This document shows positions 17,029 to 26,122 of a DNA stretch of 64,000 nucleotides, in pieces. A model generated the notes under the pieces. That model saw only the letters and a program-made list of their open reading frames with translations, was not told the origin of the DNA and did no database searches. The first letter of the stretch is position 1; each line of letters begins with the position of its first letter. Origin of the DNA: CAWFGW01 sp963849955 (GTDB lineage: Bacteria; Bacteroidota; Bacteroidia; Cytophagales; JAAEPT01); NCBI GenBank assembly GCA_963849955.1, contig CAWKJU010000014.1, forward strand, positions 62,001 to 126,000. The letters run 5' to 3'. A program made the position numbers and the translations under genes.

Positions 17029-17502
17029 TTAGTGACTCACAGACTTCTTGGCATCGCGCCAGTATTTCATCGGTACAAACAACATCCCAAAACATTCGCC
17101 ATCTTCCTTGCCTTGATGTTTGTGATGTACTTTATGTGCTTTTCTTAATGCCATAAAATAGGGATTCTTTGTACGTGTTAACACCTTTATGCGCTGGTGA
17201 ATAAATAAATCATGTACAAAAAAGTATGCTGCGCCATATAGTGCTATGCCCGCACCAATCCAAAAAAGGAAGTTGTAACCGTTTAAAGCTCCGAAAAGAA
17301 ACAAAAAGAAACTGGGTATAGCAAAGATGATGAAGAAGCTATCATTTTTCTCAAAAAAGATTTTATTCTCTCCAATCACGTGGTGATCTTCATGTAAAAA
17401 CCAACCCCAACCATGCATTACATACTTATGCGTGAACCACGCCATAAATTCCATAAATAAAAAAACGCCTAAGACTATAAGACTATTGATTAGTACTTGC
17501 AT
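17029..17502 (-). CDS. crtZ: Beta-carotene 3-hydroxylase
   Basis: A 157-residue di-iron membrane hydroxylase that adds hydroxyl groups to the beta rings of beta-carotene to give zeaxanthin. The histidine clusters that bind iron are all visible: HKYVMH (25-30), HEDHH (37-41), HDLFIH (97-102) and HKVHH (123-127). Four hydrophobic helices surround them. The start overlaps the idi stop by 20 bases, so the genes are coupled. Last gene of the crt operon; no lycopene cyclase gene lies between it and crtI. Confidence 0.95.
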   Translation of the reverse strand: MQVLINSLIVLGVFLFMEFMAWFTHKYVMHGWGWFLHEDHHVIGENKIFFEKNDSFFIIFAIPSFFLFLFGALNGYNFLFWIGAGIALYGAAYFFVHDLFIHQRIKVLTRTKNPYFMALRKAHKVHHKHQGKEDGECFGMLFVPMKYWRDAKKSVSH

Positions 17503-18016
17503 TGATGTGTTTTTTAAAATCGTTAAAGGTTATCTTAAACCACTCAGTATATTTATCAGGGTTTTGAGCAATATCCAACTCCAAATCTTCTAAACTGATG
17601 TAAATATAATCAGCTACTTCGTCTTTATTAAAGTTTGGAACACCATTATACAAACCAACATAGACATGATCTAGTTCATGCTCAATCATTCCTCCGCCAA
17701 CATCTGCTTTATAAAGAAAGTGATAAGTCTTCAATAGCTCAGCCACTTCAATCCCTAACTCTTCCATCAGTCTGCGGTGAGCACCATCAATAGTAGTTTC
17801 ACCCTTTCGTGGGTGACTGCAACACGCATTGGTCCACAAACCTGGGGAATGGTACTTTGATAGGGCACGTTGTTGTAATAGCCATTCTCCTTTATCGTTC
17901 ATCAGAAAAACAGAAAAAGCACGATGAAGTAATCCTTTCTCATGCGCTTCTTGTTTGCCCATGGATCCAATCTCTTGATCGTTTTCATCTACTAACACTA
18001 CTTGCTCCTCTGTCAT
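17483..18016 (-). CDS. idi: Isopentenyl-diphosphate delta-isomerase, type 1
   Basis: A 177-residue Nudix-fold isomerase interconverting IPP and DMAPP, the isoprenoid building blocks. The active-site cysteine lies in NACCSHPRKGE, the Nudix helix in RRLMEELGIEV, and the metal-binding glutamates in MIEHELDHVYVG. The length is typical. It is placed inside the carotenoid operon, which would raise precursor supply together with crtB. It overlaps crtZ by 20 bases and begins 3 bases after the upstream gene. Confidence 0.95.
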   Translation of the reverse strand: MTEEQVVLVDENDQEIGSMGKQEAHEKGLLHRAFSVFLMNDKGEWLLQQRALSKYHSPGLWTNACCSHPRKGETTIDGAHRRLMEELGIEVAELLKTYHFLYKADVGGGMIEHELDHVYVGLYNGVPNFNKDEVADYIYISLEDLELDIAQNPDKYTEWFKITFNDFKKHINASTNQ

Positions 18017-18019
18017 ATA

Positions 18020-18529
18020 TTATTTTAATTTTCTTAGTGTTTCAATTTCTGACTCCGAACACAAGTCTGAATCAATCATATAATCTATTATTTTAGGATA
18101 AAGCGACCCCAAATCTTGTTTTTGAGCACTTAAATTACTTAAAATATATGCTTTATCTTTTTCTATCGAGTCGCTATAACCTAATATCGAGGGTACGTTG
18201 AGCTGAATCCCCAAACGTAAATACCGCAGCTCTACGCTTCCATTTTTCTTTTTAATGGCATTTTCAAGTCGATCTTTCCCATTATTAAAATAAGATAGTT
18301 TTTTCATTGGGTTGAATGCGTGTTCTGCCATCATGGCTTCAACCAATCCATGATATCCTTCTTGCAAAGTGGTGGGTGTTTGAACCTCTTTCAACCGTTT
18401 TAATAGGTTTTCCGCATAATCGCTGTCATCCTTTACTTTCTCTTGACAGTCTCTTAACTCTTCGATAGGTACTTGAGCATTCATAGTTAAAAATAGAAAT
18501 AAGCATATAATTAAAAAGAAATATTTCAT
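18020..18529 (-). CDS. Secreted helical protein of unknown function in the crt operon
   Basis: I do not recognise this 169-residue protein. It has a clear signal peptide (MKYFFLIICLFLFLTMNAQ) and a helical mature part with KVKDDSDYAENLLKRLKEV and YHGLVEAMMAEHAFNPMKKL. No lipobox, metal motif or catalytic triad is seen. One base separates it from crtB and three from idi, so it is surely translated with the carotenoid genes. An exported protein in this position suggests a role in pigment placement or envelope adaptation; this is inference. Confidence 0.8.
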   Translation of the reverse strand: MKYFFLIICLFLFLTMNAQVPIEELRDCQEKVKDDSDYAENLLKRLKEVQTPTTLQEGYHGLVEAMMAEHAFNPMKKLSYFNNGKDRLENAIKKKNGSVELRYLRLGIQLNVPSILGYSDSIEKDKAYILSNLSAQKQDLGSLYPKIIDYMIDSDLCSESEIETLRKLK

Positions 18530-18530
18530 T

Positions 18531-19367
18531 CTATAGCAAGTTCAATTGGTAACGCATATACGAATAACACAGCAAACCGACTTTTCGTTTGTTGGAAACT
18601 CGAACCCGCTTTTCTAAAATTTTTGATGAGGGGATTCGCTTAATTTTACTAAACAATGAATAGTAATAAATAAAAGCTACATACACCCCAAATCGAGCAT
18701 TTGATGGTAATTTTTTAATTCCAGCTAAACCATCCATAAAATCTACATTGATATCCTCTTCAATGGATTTTTTTACTGTTTGGTTAAACTCACTCATATC
18801 AATACCTGGAAAATAGGTACGTCCCAAGGTTTGGTAGTCGGCTTTAATGTCTCTCAGAAAGTTGATTTTTTGAAACGCTGAACCCAACCGCATAGCTGAG
18901 AACTCTAATTCATCATACATTTTTTGATCACCCAAGCAAAAGACTTTCAAACACATTAGCCCCACTACTTCGGCCGAACCTACGATATATTGCTCGTAAC
19001 TTTCTTGCGAATATTCAGTTTTAACTAAATCCATCTCCATGCTATCGAGAAAGGTGTCGATGTGGTCGCGGCTAATATTATATTTATGCACAGAAGCTTG
19101 GAAAGCATTCAAAATCGGATTCAAACTAATTTTTTCTTCCAGGGCTTGGTAAGTATCCTGCCGAAATCTGTCTAACAATTCTTTTTTATTAAACCCATGG
19201 AAGGAGTCTACAATTTCATCAGCCAAGCGAACAAACCCATAAACTGCATAGATTGCAGGGCGGATTTGTGGTTTTAGCAATTTGATTCCCAACGAAAAAG
19301 ATGTACTGTATTTGTTGGTAACCATTTTACTGGCGCGGTAGGATACTTTGTCGAATAGTTCTTTCAT
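18531..19367 (-). CDS. crtB: 15-cis-phytoene synthase
   Basis: A 278-residue trans-isoprenyl synthase that joins two geranylgeranyl diphosphates into phytoene. The first Asp-rich motif is DEIVD (in RLADEIVDSFHGF, about 46-58) and the second is NFLRDIKAD (about 168-176). The YCxxVAxxVG region is replaced by YIVGSAEVVGLMCLKVF, as in other Bacteroidetes. Its ATG overlaps the crtI stop in an ATGA, so translation is coupled. Confidence 0.95.
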   Translation of the reverse strand: MKELFDKVSYRASKMVTNKYSTSFSLGIKLLKPQIRPAIYAVYGFVRLADEIVDSFHGFNKKELLDRFRQDTYQALEEKISLNPILNAFQASVHKYNISRDHIDTFLDSMEMDLVKTEYSQESYEQYIVGSAEVVGLMCLKVFCLGDQKMYDELEFSAMRLGSAFQKINFLRDIKADYQTLGRTYFPGIDMSEFNQTVKKSIEEDINVDFMDGLAGIKKLPSNARFGVYVAFIYYYSLFSKIKRIPSSKILEKRVRVSNKRKVGLLCYSYMRYQLNLL

Positions 19368-20827
19368 AGCGTTTTCAAAAGTTCTTTAGCTGCAATTTGT
19401 CCTGAAATCAACGAAGGTGGCACCCCAGGTCCAGGAACAGTTAATTGACCTGTATAAAACAATCCTTTCACCTTTTTGTTTACGATGGAGGGTTTTAAAA
19501 CTGCTGTTTGGTCTAATGTATTAGCTAAACCATAGGCATTTCCTTTGAAGGCATTGTAATCAGCAATAAAGTCTTTATGCGCAAAACTGCGTTTAAAGAC
19601 GATATTATCTTTCATTGGCTCGCCAATTCTATCTTCCAACCTATTGATCATAATGTCAAAATACTTCTCCCTTGTGGTTTCATCATCTTCAATACCTGGT
19701 GCTACAGGCATTAGTAAAAACACATTTTCACTTCCGGTTGGGGCTACTGTATCATCTGTTTTTGACGGACAACAAACATAAAACAACGGCTTGGTAGGCC
19801 ACTGTGGCTCCGTATATATTTCATGAGAATGTAGCTCAAAGTCTTCGTCAAAGAACAAATTATGATGTAATAAGTTGGGTAATTTTTTATTTACTCCAAG
19901 ATAAAACAACAAGCTTGATGGTGCCATTTTGCGTTTCTGCCAATAGGTCTCGGAATATTTGCGACTTTCTTTTGGAAGCAATTTTTGTTCAACAAAATGG
20001 TAATCCGCTCCAGCAATTATTCTGTCAAAGGCGATGTTGCTTCCATTAACCTTTAAACCCTCCGCAGCACCCTCGCTTACTAAAACAGCTTCAACAGTTG
20101 AGTGATAGTGAAACTGAACCCCTATCTCTTCCGCAACGGAAACCATACCTTCTATAATTTTATGCATTCCTCCTTGAGGATACCAAGTTCCTAACTTAAT
20201 ATCTGCATAATTCATTAAACTATAGAGCGCAGGAGTGGTTTTTGAGGTAGCTCCTAAAAACAAGATTGGGAACTCCAACAACTGCAAAATTCGCTCGTCC
20301 TTAAAATATTTTTTAGTATAACTCTCAAAAGATTGAAAAACATGCATTTTGAACATACCGGAAATCACTTCCCAATCGAGAAATTCTGTAATGCTTTTAC
20401 CTGGTTTATGGACAATCTTATTAATTCCGAGCTCATATTTAAATGCTGCTTCCTCTAAAAACAACTGTAATTTTTTAGCACTACCTTTTTCCCAAGATTC
20501 AAATAGTTGTTTTAGCTCATCGAGGTTGGCAGGAATGTTTACTTCCTCGCTTTTAAAAAACACTTTATAAGAAGGGTCTAATCGAACCAAGTCATAGTAG
20601 TCTTTTACACTTTTGCCGTAGTAAGCAAAATGTTGTTCAAAAACTTCAGGCATCCAGTACCAACTTGGCCCCATGTCAAATAGATACCCATCCGCTTCAA
20701 ACTTTCTTGCTCTACCACCTGCACCTTCATGCTTTTCGAATACATGCACTTCATGCCCTTCTTTTGCTAAAAAGCTAGCTGCAGAAATACTTGAAAAACC
20801 TGCACCTATTACTCCTATTTTTGCCAT
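19364..20827 (-). CDS. crtI: Phytoene desaturase
   Basis: A 487-residue flavoprotein that desaturates phytoene to lycopene. The N-terminal dinucleotide fold is MAKIGVIGAGFSSISAA with GGRARKFEADGYLFDMGPSW after it. The C-terminal FAD-binding motif is FYTGQLTVPGPGVPPSLISG. The ATG at 20827 places the GxGxxS loop at the expected position; the longer frame to 20881 would start at TTG and add an unlikely tail. First gene of the crtI-crtB-orf-idi-crtZ operon. Its promoter region contains repeats shared with the sigma-factor gene. Confidence 0.96.
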   Translation of the reverse strand: MAKIGVIGAGFSSISAASFLAKEGHEVHVFEKHEGAGGRARKFEADGYLFDMGPSWYWMPEVFEQHFAYYGKSVKDYYDLVRLDPSYKVFFKSEEVNIPANLDELKQLFESWEKGSAKKLQLFLEEAAFKYELGINKIVHKPGKSITEFLDWEVISGMFKMHVFQSFESYTKKYFKDERILQLLEFPILFLGATSKTTPALYSLMNYADIKLGTWYPQGGMHKIIEGMVSVAEEIGVQFHYHSTVEAVLVSEGAAEGLKVNGSNIAFDRIIAGADYHFVEQKLLPKESRKYSETYWQKRKMAPSSLLFYLGVNKKLPNLLHHNLFFDEDFELHSHEIYTEPQWPTKPLFYVCCPSKTDDTVAPTGSENVFLLMPVAPGIEDDETTREKYFDIMINRLEDRIGEPMKDNIVFKRSFAHKDFIADYNAFKGNAYGLANTLDQTAVLKPSIVNKKVKGLFYTGQLTVPGPGVPPSLISGQIAAKELLKTL

Positions 20828-20855
20828 ATGGATGAAAACAAGTTCTTTTAAAGAA

Positions 20856-20898
20856 TGTTTAAGTTGTCCTGAAAGTATCAACTTCCCTTAAACAAAAA
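20856..20898. promoter_or_regulatory. Probable operator/promoter of the crt operon
   Basis: Upstream of crtI the arms TGTTTAAG (20856-20863) and CTTAAACA (20887-20894) form an inverted repeat, with an inner pair AAGTTG/CAACTT (20861-20866, 20879-20884) spaced 12 bases apart. On the minus strand TTTTTGTTTAA (20888-20898) is identical, in the same orientation, to the outer motif before the sigma gene. No TAnnTTTG element is present, which fits ECF-dependent transcription. Confidence 0.5.
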
Positions 20899-20924
20899 AA
20901 GCTTCACGCCTTAGACATGAAGCT
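20894..20924 (-). terminator. Terminator of the BspA-like gene region
   Basis: On the minus strand AGCTTCA (20918-20924) pairs with TGAAGCT (20900-20906) and runs into Ts. It isolates the crt promoter from the surface-protein genes upstream. It overlaps the shared TTTTTGTTTAA motif by a few bases. Confidence 0.75.
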
Positions 20925-20945
20925 CATCACGCTGACCAAAATAAC

Positions 20946-20996
20946 TAATCCCGGATTAATTTCCCAGTATTTACTGTTTTTCCGTTGCTGTGTTCA
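20946..20996 (-). pseudogene. Relic of a T9SS C-terminal sorting tail
   Basis: On the minus strand SNGKTVNTGKLIRD-stop can be read, almost the same as HRNGKTVDTGKLIRE-stop at the end of the RCC1-like gene at 22581. About 45 bases are clearly related; further upstream the frame is broken by stops. It is the decayed 3' end of a lost surface-protein gene. Confidence 0.7.
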
Positions 20997-21099
20997 GTTG
21001 TATCATTTGATTACCTGTATAAAAAAGAAACAATATCACAAACTCAATTGTCAGTAGTTTTTTTGTTTCTCATAATGGTATCCATTCTTTGACTCAACC

Positions 21100-22515
21100 T
21101 TATTGCTTAATAAAAGTCTCAACAATGTTTTTATCAGAAGTAGTAATTTTTAAAATATAAGCTCCTTGTGGAATATCATTAAGCTCCATTTCTATGACAG
21201 AGCCATTTATTTGCTTTTTGTTTTCCAAAACCACTTCTCCCCTAGTATTAAAAACAGAATAAGTGACCAACTCATTTAATGGCGAAGAAAAATGAATACT
21301 TAATTTATCAAGGACTGGATTTGGATAGAAGTCAACTTTTGATGTGAAATTATAATCTTCAATGCCTGTGATTGTACATTTGGCATCTACAGTAGTCCCT
21401 AAACCAGCATCTTTAATTGTCCAACCTTTACTAATGAGAGTGGTTCTTGCAGCGGAACTTGCCGATGAATACTTACTGTTACCACCATCAAAAAAGACTC
21501 CCGTTTTTACTGCCTGAGTCGCCCAACCATTGAGCAAGTTGTCGTAGTTATCGGTACATAGAGCCGTGTTAAAAAATGTACTACCCATATTAGCCACAGA
21601 GGTGACATCCCATGTTCCTATAGGCTGATTGAAGGAAGTGGCAACAGAAAACAACTGAGTCATACTCGTCACAGCAGCAGTATTCCATGTTCCTATTGGC
21701 TGATTAAAGGAAATGGCATGATCGAACATCCTACTTATATCCGTCACCGCAGCTGTATTCCACATACCTATCGGCTGATTGAATTTGCTTGCATAATAAA
21801 ACATCTCATTCATATCCGTCACGGCAGCAGTGTTCCAAGAACCTATCGATTGATCGAAGGCGCTGGCTTGTTCAAACATCGAATTCATATCCGTTACTGC
21901 AGCTGTATTCCACGTACCTATCGGCTGATTGAAGACAATAGCTTCATAAAACATCTCACTCATATCCGTCACAGCAGCTGTATTCCATGTCCCTATTGGC
22001 TGATTGAAGGTACTGGCATAAAAAAACATCCTACTCATATCCGTCACGACAGCAGTATTCCAAGCCCCTATTGGCTGATTGAAGGCTTTAGCATTAGAAA
22101 ACATAGATCTCAAATTAGTAACAGTAGGTGGTAACGATAATGGTACCTGGGTTAGGTTTTTAGCACCGTAAAAGGCAAGAGATAAATTTTTAAGGCCTAA
22201 TCCGTCCCAACTAACCACTTTGATAAGTCTTGCGTTTCCAGCAGAATTGACCCCACCATAAGCTGTCATTGTTCCTGTGATAGTGACGGTTTTAGTACCC
22301 GTAGTCGCAAAAGTATGTGTTTTGTTGCCAGCGGTTGTAAAGGCTTCTTTGACGGATCCATCGCCCCAGTCTACGTTTACGTTTACTGTGCCAGCTAGTG
22401 GCAAGGCTATTTCGGTGTTTGCGGTGGCAATGTCGTATTCCAGTACCATTTGAGCATTGGCAGCAGGCATAAATAATAATATAAACCCGATAAATAGTAG
22501 TATCGTTTTTTTCAT
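21100..22515 (-). CDS. BspA-family repeat surface protein with T9SS sorting domain
   Basis: A 471-residue secreted protein. A signal peptide (MKKTILLFIGFILLFMPAA) is followed by a Gly-poor beta domain. Seven 25-residue DUF285/BspA-like repeats of the form FNQPIGTWNTAAVTDMSRMF lie at about 135-309. A segment with STISSAARTTLISKGW-like sequence follows, and the C-terminus (about 400-471) is a type A T9SS domain with KVDFYPNPVLDKLSI and GAYILKITTSDKNIVETFIK. Such repeats form extended surface-exposed solenoids, often adhesive. It is probably exported by T9SS and anchored by sugar. Confidence 0.88.
   Translation of the reverse strand: MKKTILLFIGFILLFMPAANAQMVLEYDIATANTEIALPLAGTVNVNVDWGDGSVKEAFTTAGNKTHTFATTGTKTVTITGTMTAYGGVNSAGNARLIKVVSWDGLGLKNLSLAFYGAKNLTQVPLSLPPTVTNLRSMFSNAKAFNQPIGAWNTAVVTDMSRMFFYASTFNQPIGTWNTAAVTDMSEMFYEAIVFNQPIGTWNTAAVTDMNSMFEQASAFDQSIGSWNTAAVTDMNEMFYYASKFNQPIGMWNTAAVTDISRMFDHAISFNQPIGTWNTAAVTSMTQLFSVATSFNQPIGTWDVTSVANMGSTFFNTALCTDNYDNLLNGWATQAVKTGVFFDGGNSKYSSASSAARTTLISKGWTIKDAGLGTTVDAKCTITGIEDYNFTSKVDFYPNPVLDKLSIHFSSPLNELVTYSVFNTRGEVVLENKKQINGSVIEMELNDIPQGAYILKITTSDKNIVETFIKQ
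21588..22113 (-). repeat. Seven 75-bp tandem repeats in the BspA-like gene
   Basis: Seven in-frame units of 75 bases each encode the 25-residue solenoid repeat. Neighbouring units are highly similar at the DNA level (GTATTCC with CCTATNGGCTGATTGAA recurs), so unit number could change by slippage or recombination. Confidence 0.9.
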
Positions 22516-22580
22516 AATGATGATTTAAAAAATACTAAGTGCATTAATAGCTATAAATGTATTTTTCATAATTAATTAGT

Positions 22581-24992
22581 TTACTCACGAATTAATTTTC
22601 CAGTATCTACTGTTTTTCCGTTGCGGTGTATCTGGTAGAAATAAATTCCTTTAGGTAAGTCCTGAATTGAGAAAGAAGTTTCGTTTGCTATTTTTGTTTT
22701 GTAAACAGAGGCTCCTAATAGCGACTGGATTTCAAAACTGTCTCCTTCATCAGCACCCTGTAGGTAGATTGTTCCGGTAGTAGGGTTTGGATAGACCATC
22801 GATTGTTTAACAGCCAAAGAATTAGCCGTTTCAAGGGGTTTAGGGTCGCCAATGGTCACTAAATTTCCTCTCGAAAAATCTTCCCACTTTGGCTCGCCTA
22901 TGGTATGATAAACCGTATTTGTAATCACCGGAGAGTTATAATCAAAATAGATAGCTGCTTCATTTTTAATAATCGTTTCATCGGACAAGTTAGAGAACGT
23001 GTTGATTTTGAAACTCACAAAACCATTACTTGCCAACACATTCACATTGCTATCTGGTAAAAGAATGTTATTAAAAGTAAAGGTAAGTATCGGATTTCCT
23101 TTACCACTTACCTTAAGTGAATATGGGTGACTAGAAGCACCTTGCATGAATGTGGAAATATCTAAACTACTATCTAATGTATCTACCAACACTACTTTAA
23201 AAGCGGTATCAGTTCCCGTGTTTTGAAAGCGAATGGTATAATCAATTGAAGTACCAGCTAACACATAATGCGCATCCGTTAAACCAACTGGCACGGCTTG
23301 CTTGTCGTTGGGGTCGTAGCTACCAGTAATCGTGAAGCAAGCAAGATCTTGATCAATGTCTTTAAAACCTAAAGACTTAGATAACGCCACCCCTTTTACC
23401 ACATTATGATCTGTTTGTAAACTTGAAATGCACCCCTCAACAACCTCAACAAGTAAGGAGTCAGCATGAGGGTATTGTTTGGTTTGATCAACTTCTAATT
23501 TTGCCGTAGACCCAAAAGCACTAACCTCAATAACTGTTTGATTATTAGCTTTTAGCTTGACTTTATTTTTAGATACTAACGTATCATTAACACTTACTCG
23601 CGCCTCTACAGAATCTTGCATATCGTAAACAGTTTGATTAACTATTTCAAACTTAACAATACCATTTGTGCAGTTTTTCGACAGCCCAATCGCTACATTA
23701 TCCCACCCAATAGGAGGTAGCTTACAGGTTTGATTTGGTTGTATTGATGCCTGAATACAACCTGCTGTTCTTAAATGTCTAATTTGACAAGCTGCTGAAT
23801 CAACAATTGAAATTACCCCTCCTTTTTTTGCTTTTATTTTTCCCAAGTTGTAAGTGAGAATATTTCCTTCTTGAGAATCCCATGCTGGCATTGAAGTAAC
23901 GGGGATTACATTTAATGGGTATTCTACTGTAAGAATAGCTGATTCTGAATCTATATCTCCTAGATTTTTATATGCCACGCTAGTTTTACCTTTGAAACAA
24001 AGTCTTTTATTACCAGTAGCTACTTCTACATTTAGTGCTGAACATCCTACTTCAGTAACTCCAAAATCTAAACAACAATAATCACCATTCCCTGCAGGCA
24101 AATCAAGGGTATAGGCGTTCACACAATTTGACTCACTTAAAAAAACAGCCTGTGTATTTTTCAATCTTTCTACAGTATATGAACCTGCTACATCGCTTAC
24201 TGGTATTCTGTAACTACCAGTAGAGTCTGTATTACTATAGATATTGTCAGGCCGTAAAACCACTACCGAATTTTTATAAGCTTGATCTCCTCCGTCAAAC
24301 ACACAATTTTCGTTTATATCATTATATACTTTACCTTTTATGTATCGTTTTGGTATTTGCTCGTCAAAATAGCTACCTCCAAAAGCAAAGGCAACAGTCC
24401 CTTGATTGCCACTTTTTATTAATTGTATTTTTTTCACATTTGTTAACCCTCGTGGCATTTGTGCATTGCAATCTTTTCCTAGCATATAAGAACTAACCAT
24501 TCCATTATTATGCAGCGCAATCAAATCACTCCCATTTGACTCAATATCCACAACATTTTTTAAGCTGTCAAAAACAGTTATAAAAGTGCCAGTAACGCCA
24601 TTAGGTCCATCTGCAATTTGAATTTTATTTATTTCACCTTCGCTTGTTAATACATAGCCCGAAGTGACATCAATAGCACCAATTAACCCTTCAATTACTG
24701 TAGGGTAAGTGTCATTTCTATCCCACCACAATACTTCTCCATTTTCTTTTAAGCCAATAAAGGCATTGTTCCTCATGTTAAATGCTTTAATAAAAGGTAC
24801 CGAATCTTGAAAACCACTTTGATTTGACCAAACTCTTCCATCCAAAAACAAAATGCCAACCTGATCTTCATATACATCAACATCTCTCACACCCTGAAAA
24901 GTGTTAATTTCCTGATTTTTAGTACTGACATTACCCCAAATATCTATCCCTCCATCAGTAGATAACCCGATAGAAAAATTACTTCGCTGCAT
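22581..24992 (-). pseudogene. C-terminal fragment of a frameshifted RCC1-like T9SS protein
   Basis: An open frame of 803 codons without a signal peptide. It opens in the middle of an RCC1-like propeller (FSIGLSTDGGIDIWG), continues with a CnaB/SdrD-like domain (KGKVYNDINENCVFDGG, about 211-300) and a DUF7619-type domain (about 551-707, TGSYDPNDKQAVP). It ends in a T9SS type A tail (MVYPNPTTGTIYLQG). It overlaps the preceding fragment by 14 bases. Together they align end to end with the intact 1146-residue paralogue at 26123-29563. The start at 24992 is only the first ATG after the break. Confidence 0.85.
22867..23340. repeat. Duplicated 474-bp segment, copy 1
   Basis: This stretch, which encodes the DUF7619-type domain of the split gene, aligns without any gap to copy 2 at an exact offset of 3542 bases and with only scattered differences. 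Flanking parts of the two genes are far more divergent, which suggests recent gene conversion. Confidence 0.8.
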
Positions 24993-26040
24993 ATACAGCT
25001 TTCAAATCATCCAACTTTTTGGGGACATCTAGCTGACCGTAGTTATTATTTCCCCAGCCGATAACCGTACCATCGTTTCTCAAGCCTAACCCATGACTTA
25101 CTCCTTGCGAAATATCTACAAGACCATCTAGTTTTGCTATCTTTTTAAAAACTCTGGCGTCAAAACTTTGATCAATCTCATACTCTAAAATATTACCAGA
25201 TTTTTTTAAAAGTAGTGTGCCTATTATTTTTTTAGTATCAGTATACTGTGAGAGATTGCTACTATAAAACCCTTGAGTTGGACTCCATTCGTTTACTGTA
25301 CCATCTTTATAAACAAAAGCAACGGCATTTAATGAATTAAATATACCGCTGATCTCTGCTAATTTTCCTAAATCATAAAGGGTTGAGCTTCCAAAATTAC
25401 TGTAACTGAATCCTAATACACTATTATCGTTTTTAACCAAGAACAACACATTCCTTGTTGCGAAAACACTCTTAATATTACTGTTTTGCTCTTCGGTTAA
25501 TTCTACAGGCACATCATTATATGTTTCTGTAAATTGAATGGAACCATCATTCAACAATACTCCTGAAATTGGTGCTTCGGGATTTGAAAAAACATCAACA
25601 ACTATATTCCCGCCTATGGTTACTTTCTCTCCAAACACATTGATATATATTCCATTATTATCAATAGTCTGTAGAACAAAACCATCCAAAGTTCTTCTAG
25701 CTTTTATTACACCAGAAATCAAAGTGTCTACTACTCCTTCAAAATCTGATGAAGAGTAAAGTCTTGCCTGATTTTGTTTTGTAATAGCGTACCCTTCACC
25801 AACTTGGGTCACACCAACTAGTTCATTAAAAATCGCTATAAGCGTATCACAAACTTCACTTGAAACGGTTATAGTTCCATCCCGCAAAACAAAATAGTCT
25901 GATTTATAACCTCGGTGGAAATCCACAACATTATTATCGATTTCTGCATTAACAGTACCCCACTTGTAAAACTCTGAAGTTTGAGAATAAGAGAAGATAC
26001 TTGTAAGAACACCAAAAAATAAAAAACACGTCTTTTTCAT
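24979..26040 (-). pseudogene. N-terminal fragment of the frameshifted RCC1-like protein
   Basis: 353 codons with a signal peptide (MKKTCFLFFGVLTSIFSYSQ) and RCC1-like repeats (VVDFHRGYKSDYFVLRDGTI, LGLRNDGTVIGWGNNNYGQL). It stops at LDDLKAVYAAK, where the paralogue continues with another repeat. One extra G in GCAGCGAAGT (near 24985) would explain the break; removing it restores AVYAASNFSIGL, which aligns without gaps. A sequencing error cannot be excluded, so the gene may be intact in life. Confidence 0.82.
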
Positions 26041-26122
26041 AACCAAATTTTAAAGTTATCGCAAGGTACGTTTTTATCCTAAAAAGTAAATTCTATTTCT
26101 TCAATTCTACAGGAGTACTGTT

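Noticed and set aside
16953..17110. Minus-strand frame overlapping the end of crtZ (reads to GVKVLTILDSLRSLQLDIC and beyond)
   Set aside because: About 48 codons only, more than half inside crtZ in another frame, no promoter or known domain; most likely chance.
24979..24992. Programmed frameshift in the RCC1-like gene
   Set aside because: No slippery heptamer or downstream pseudoknot is visible; a single extra base explains the break.
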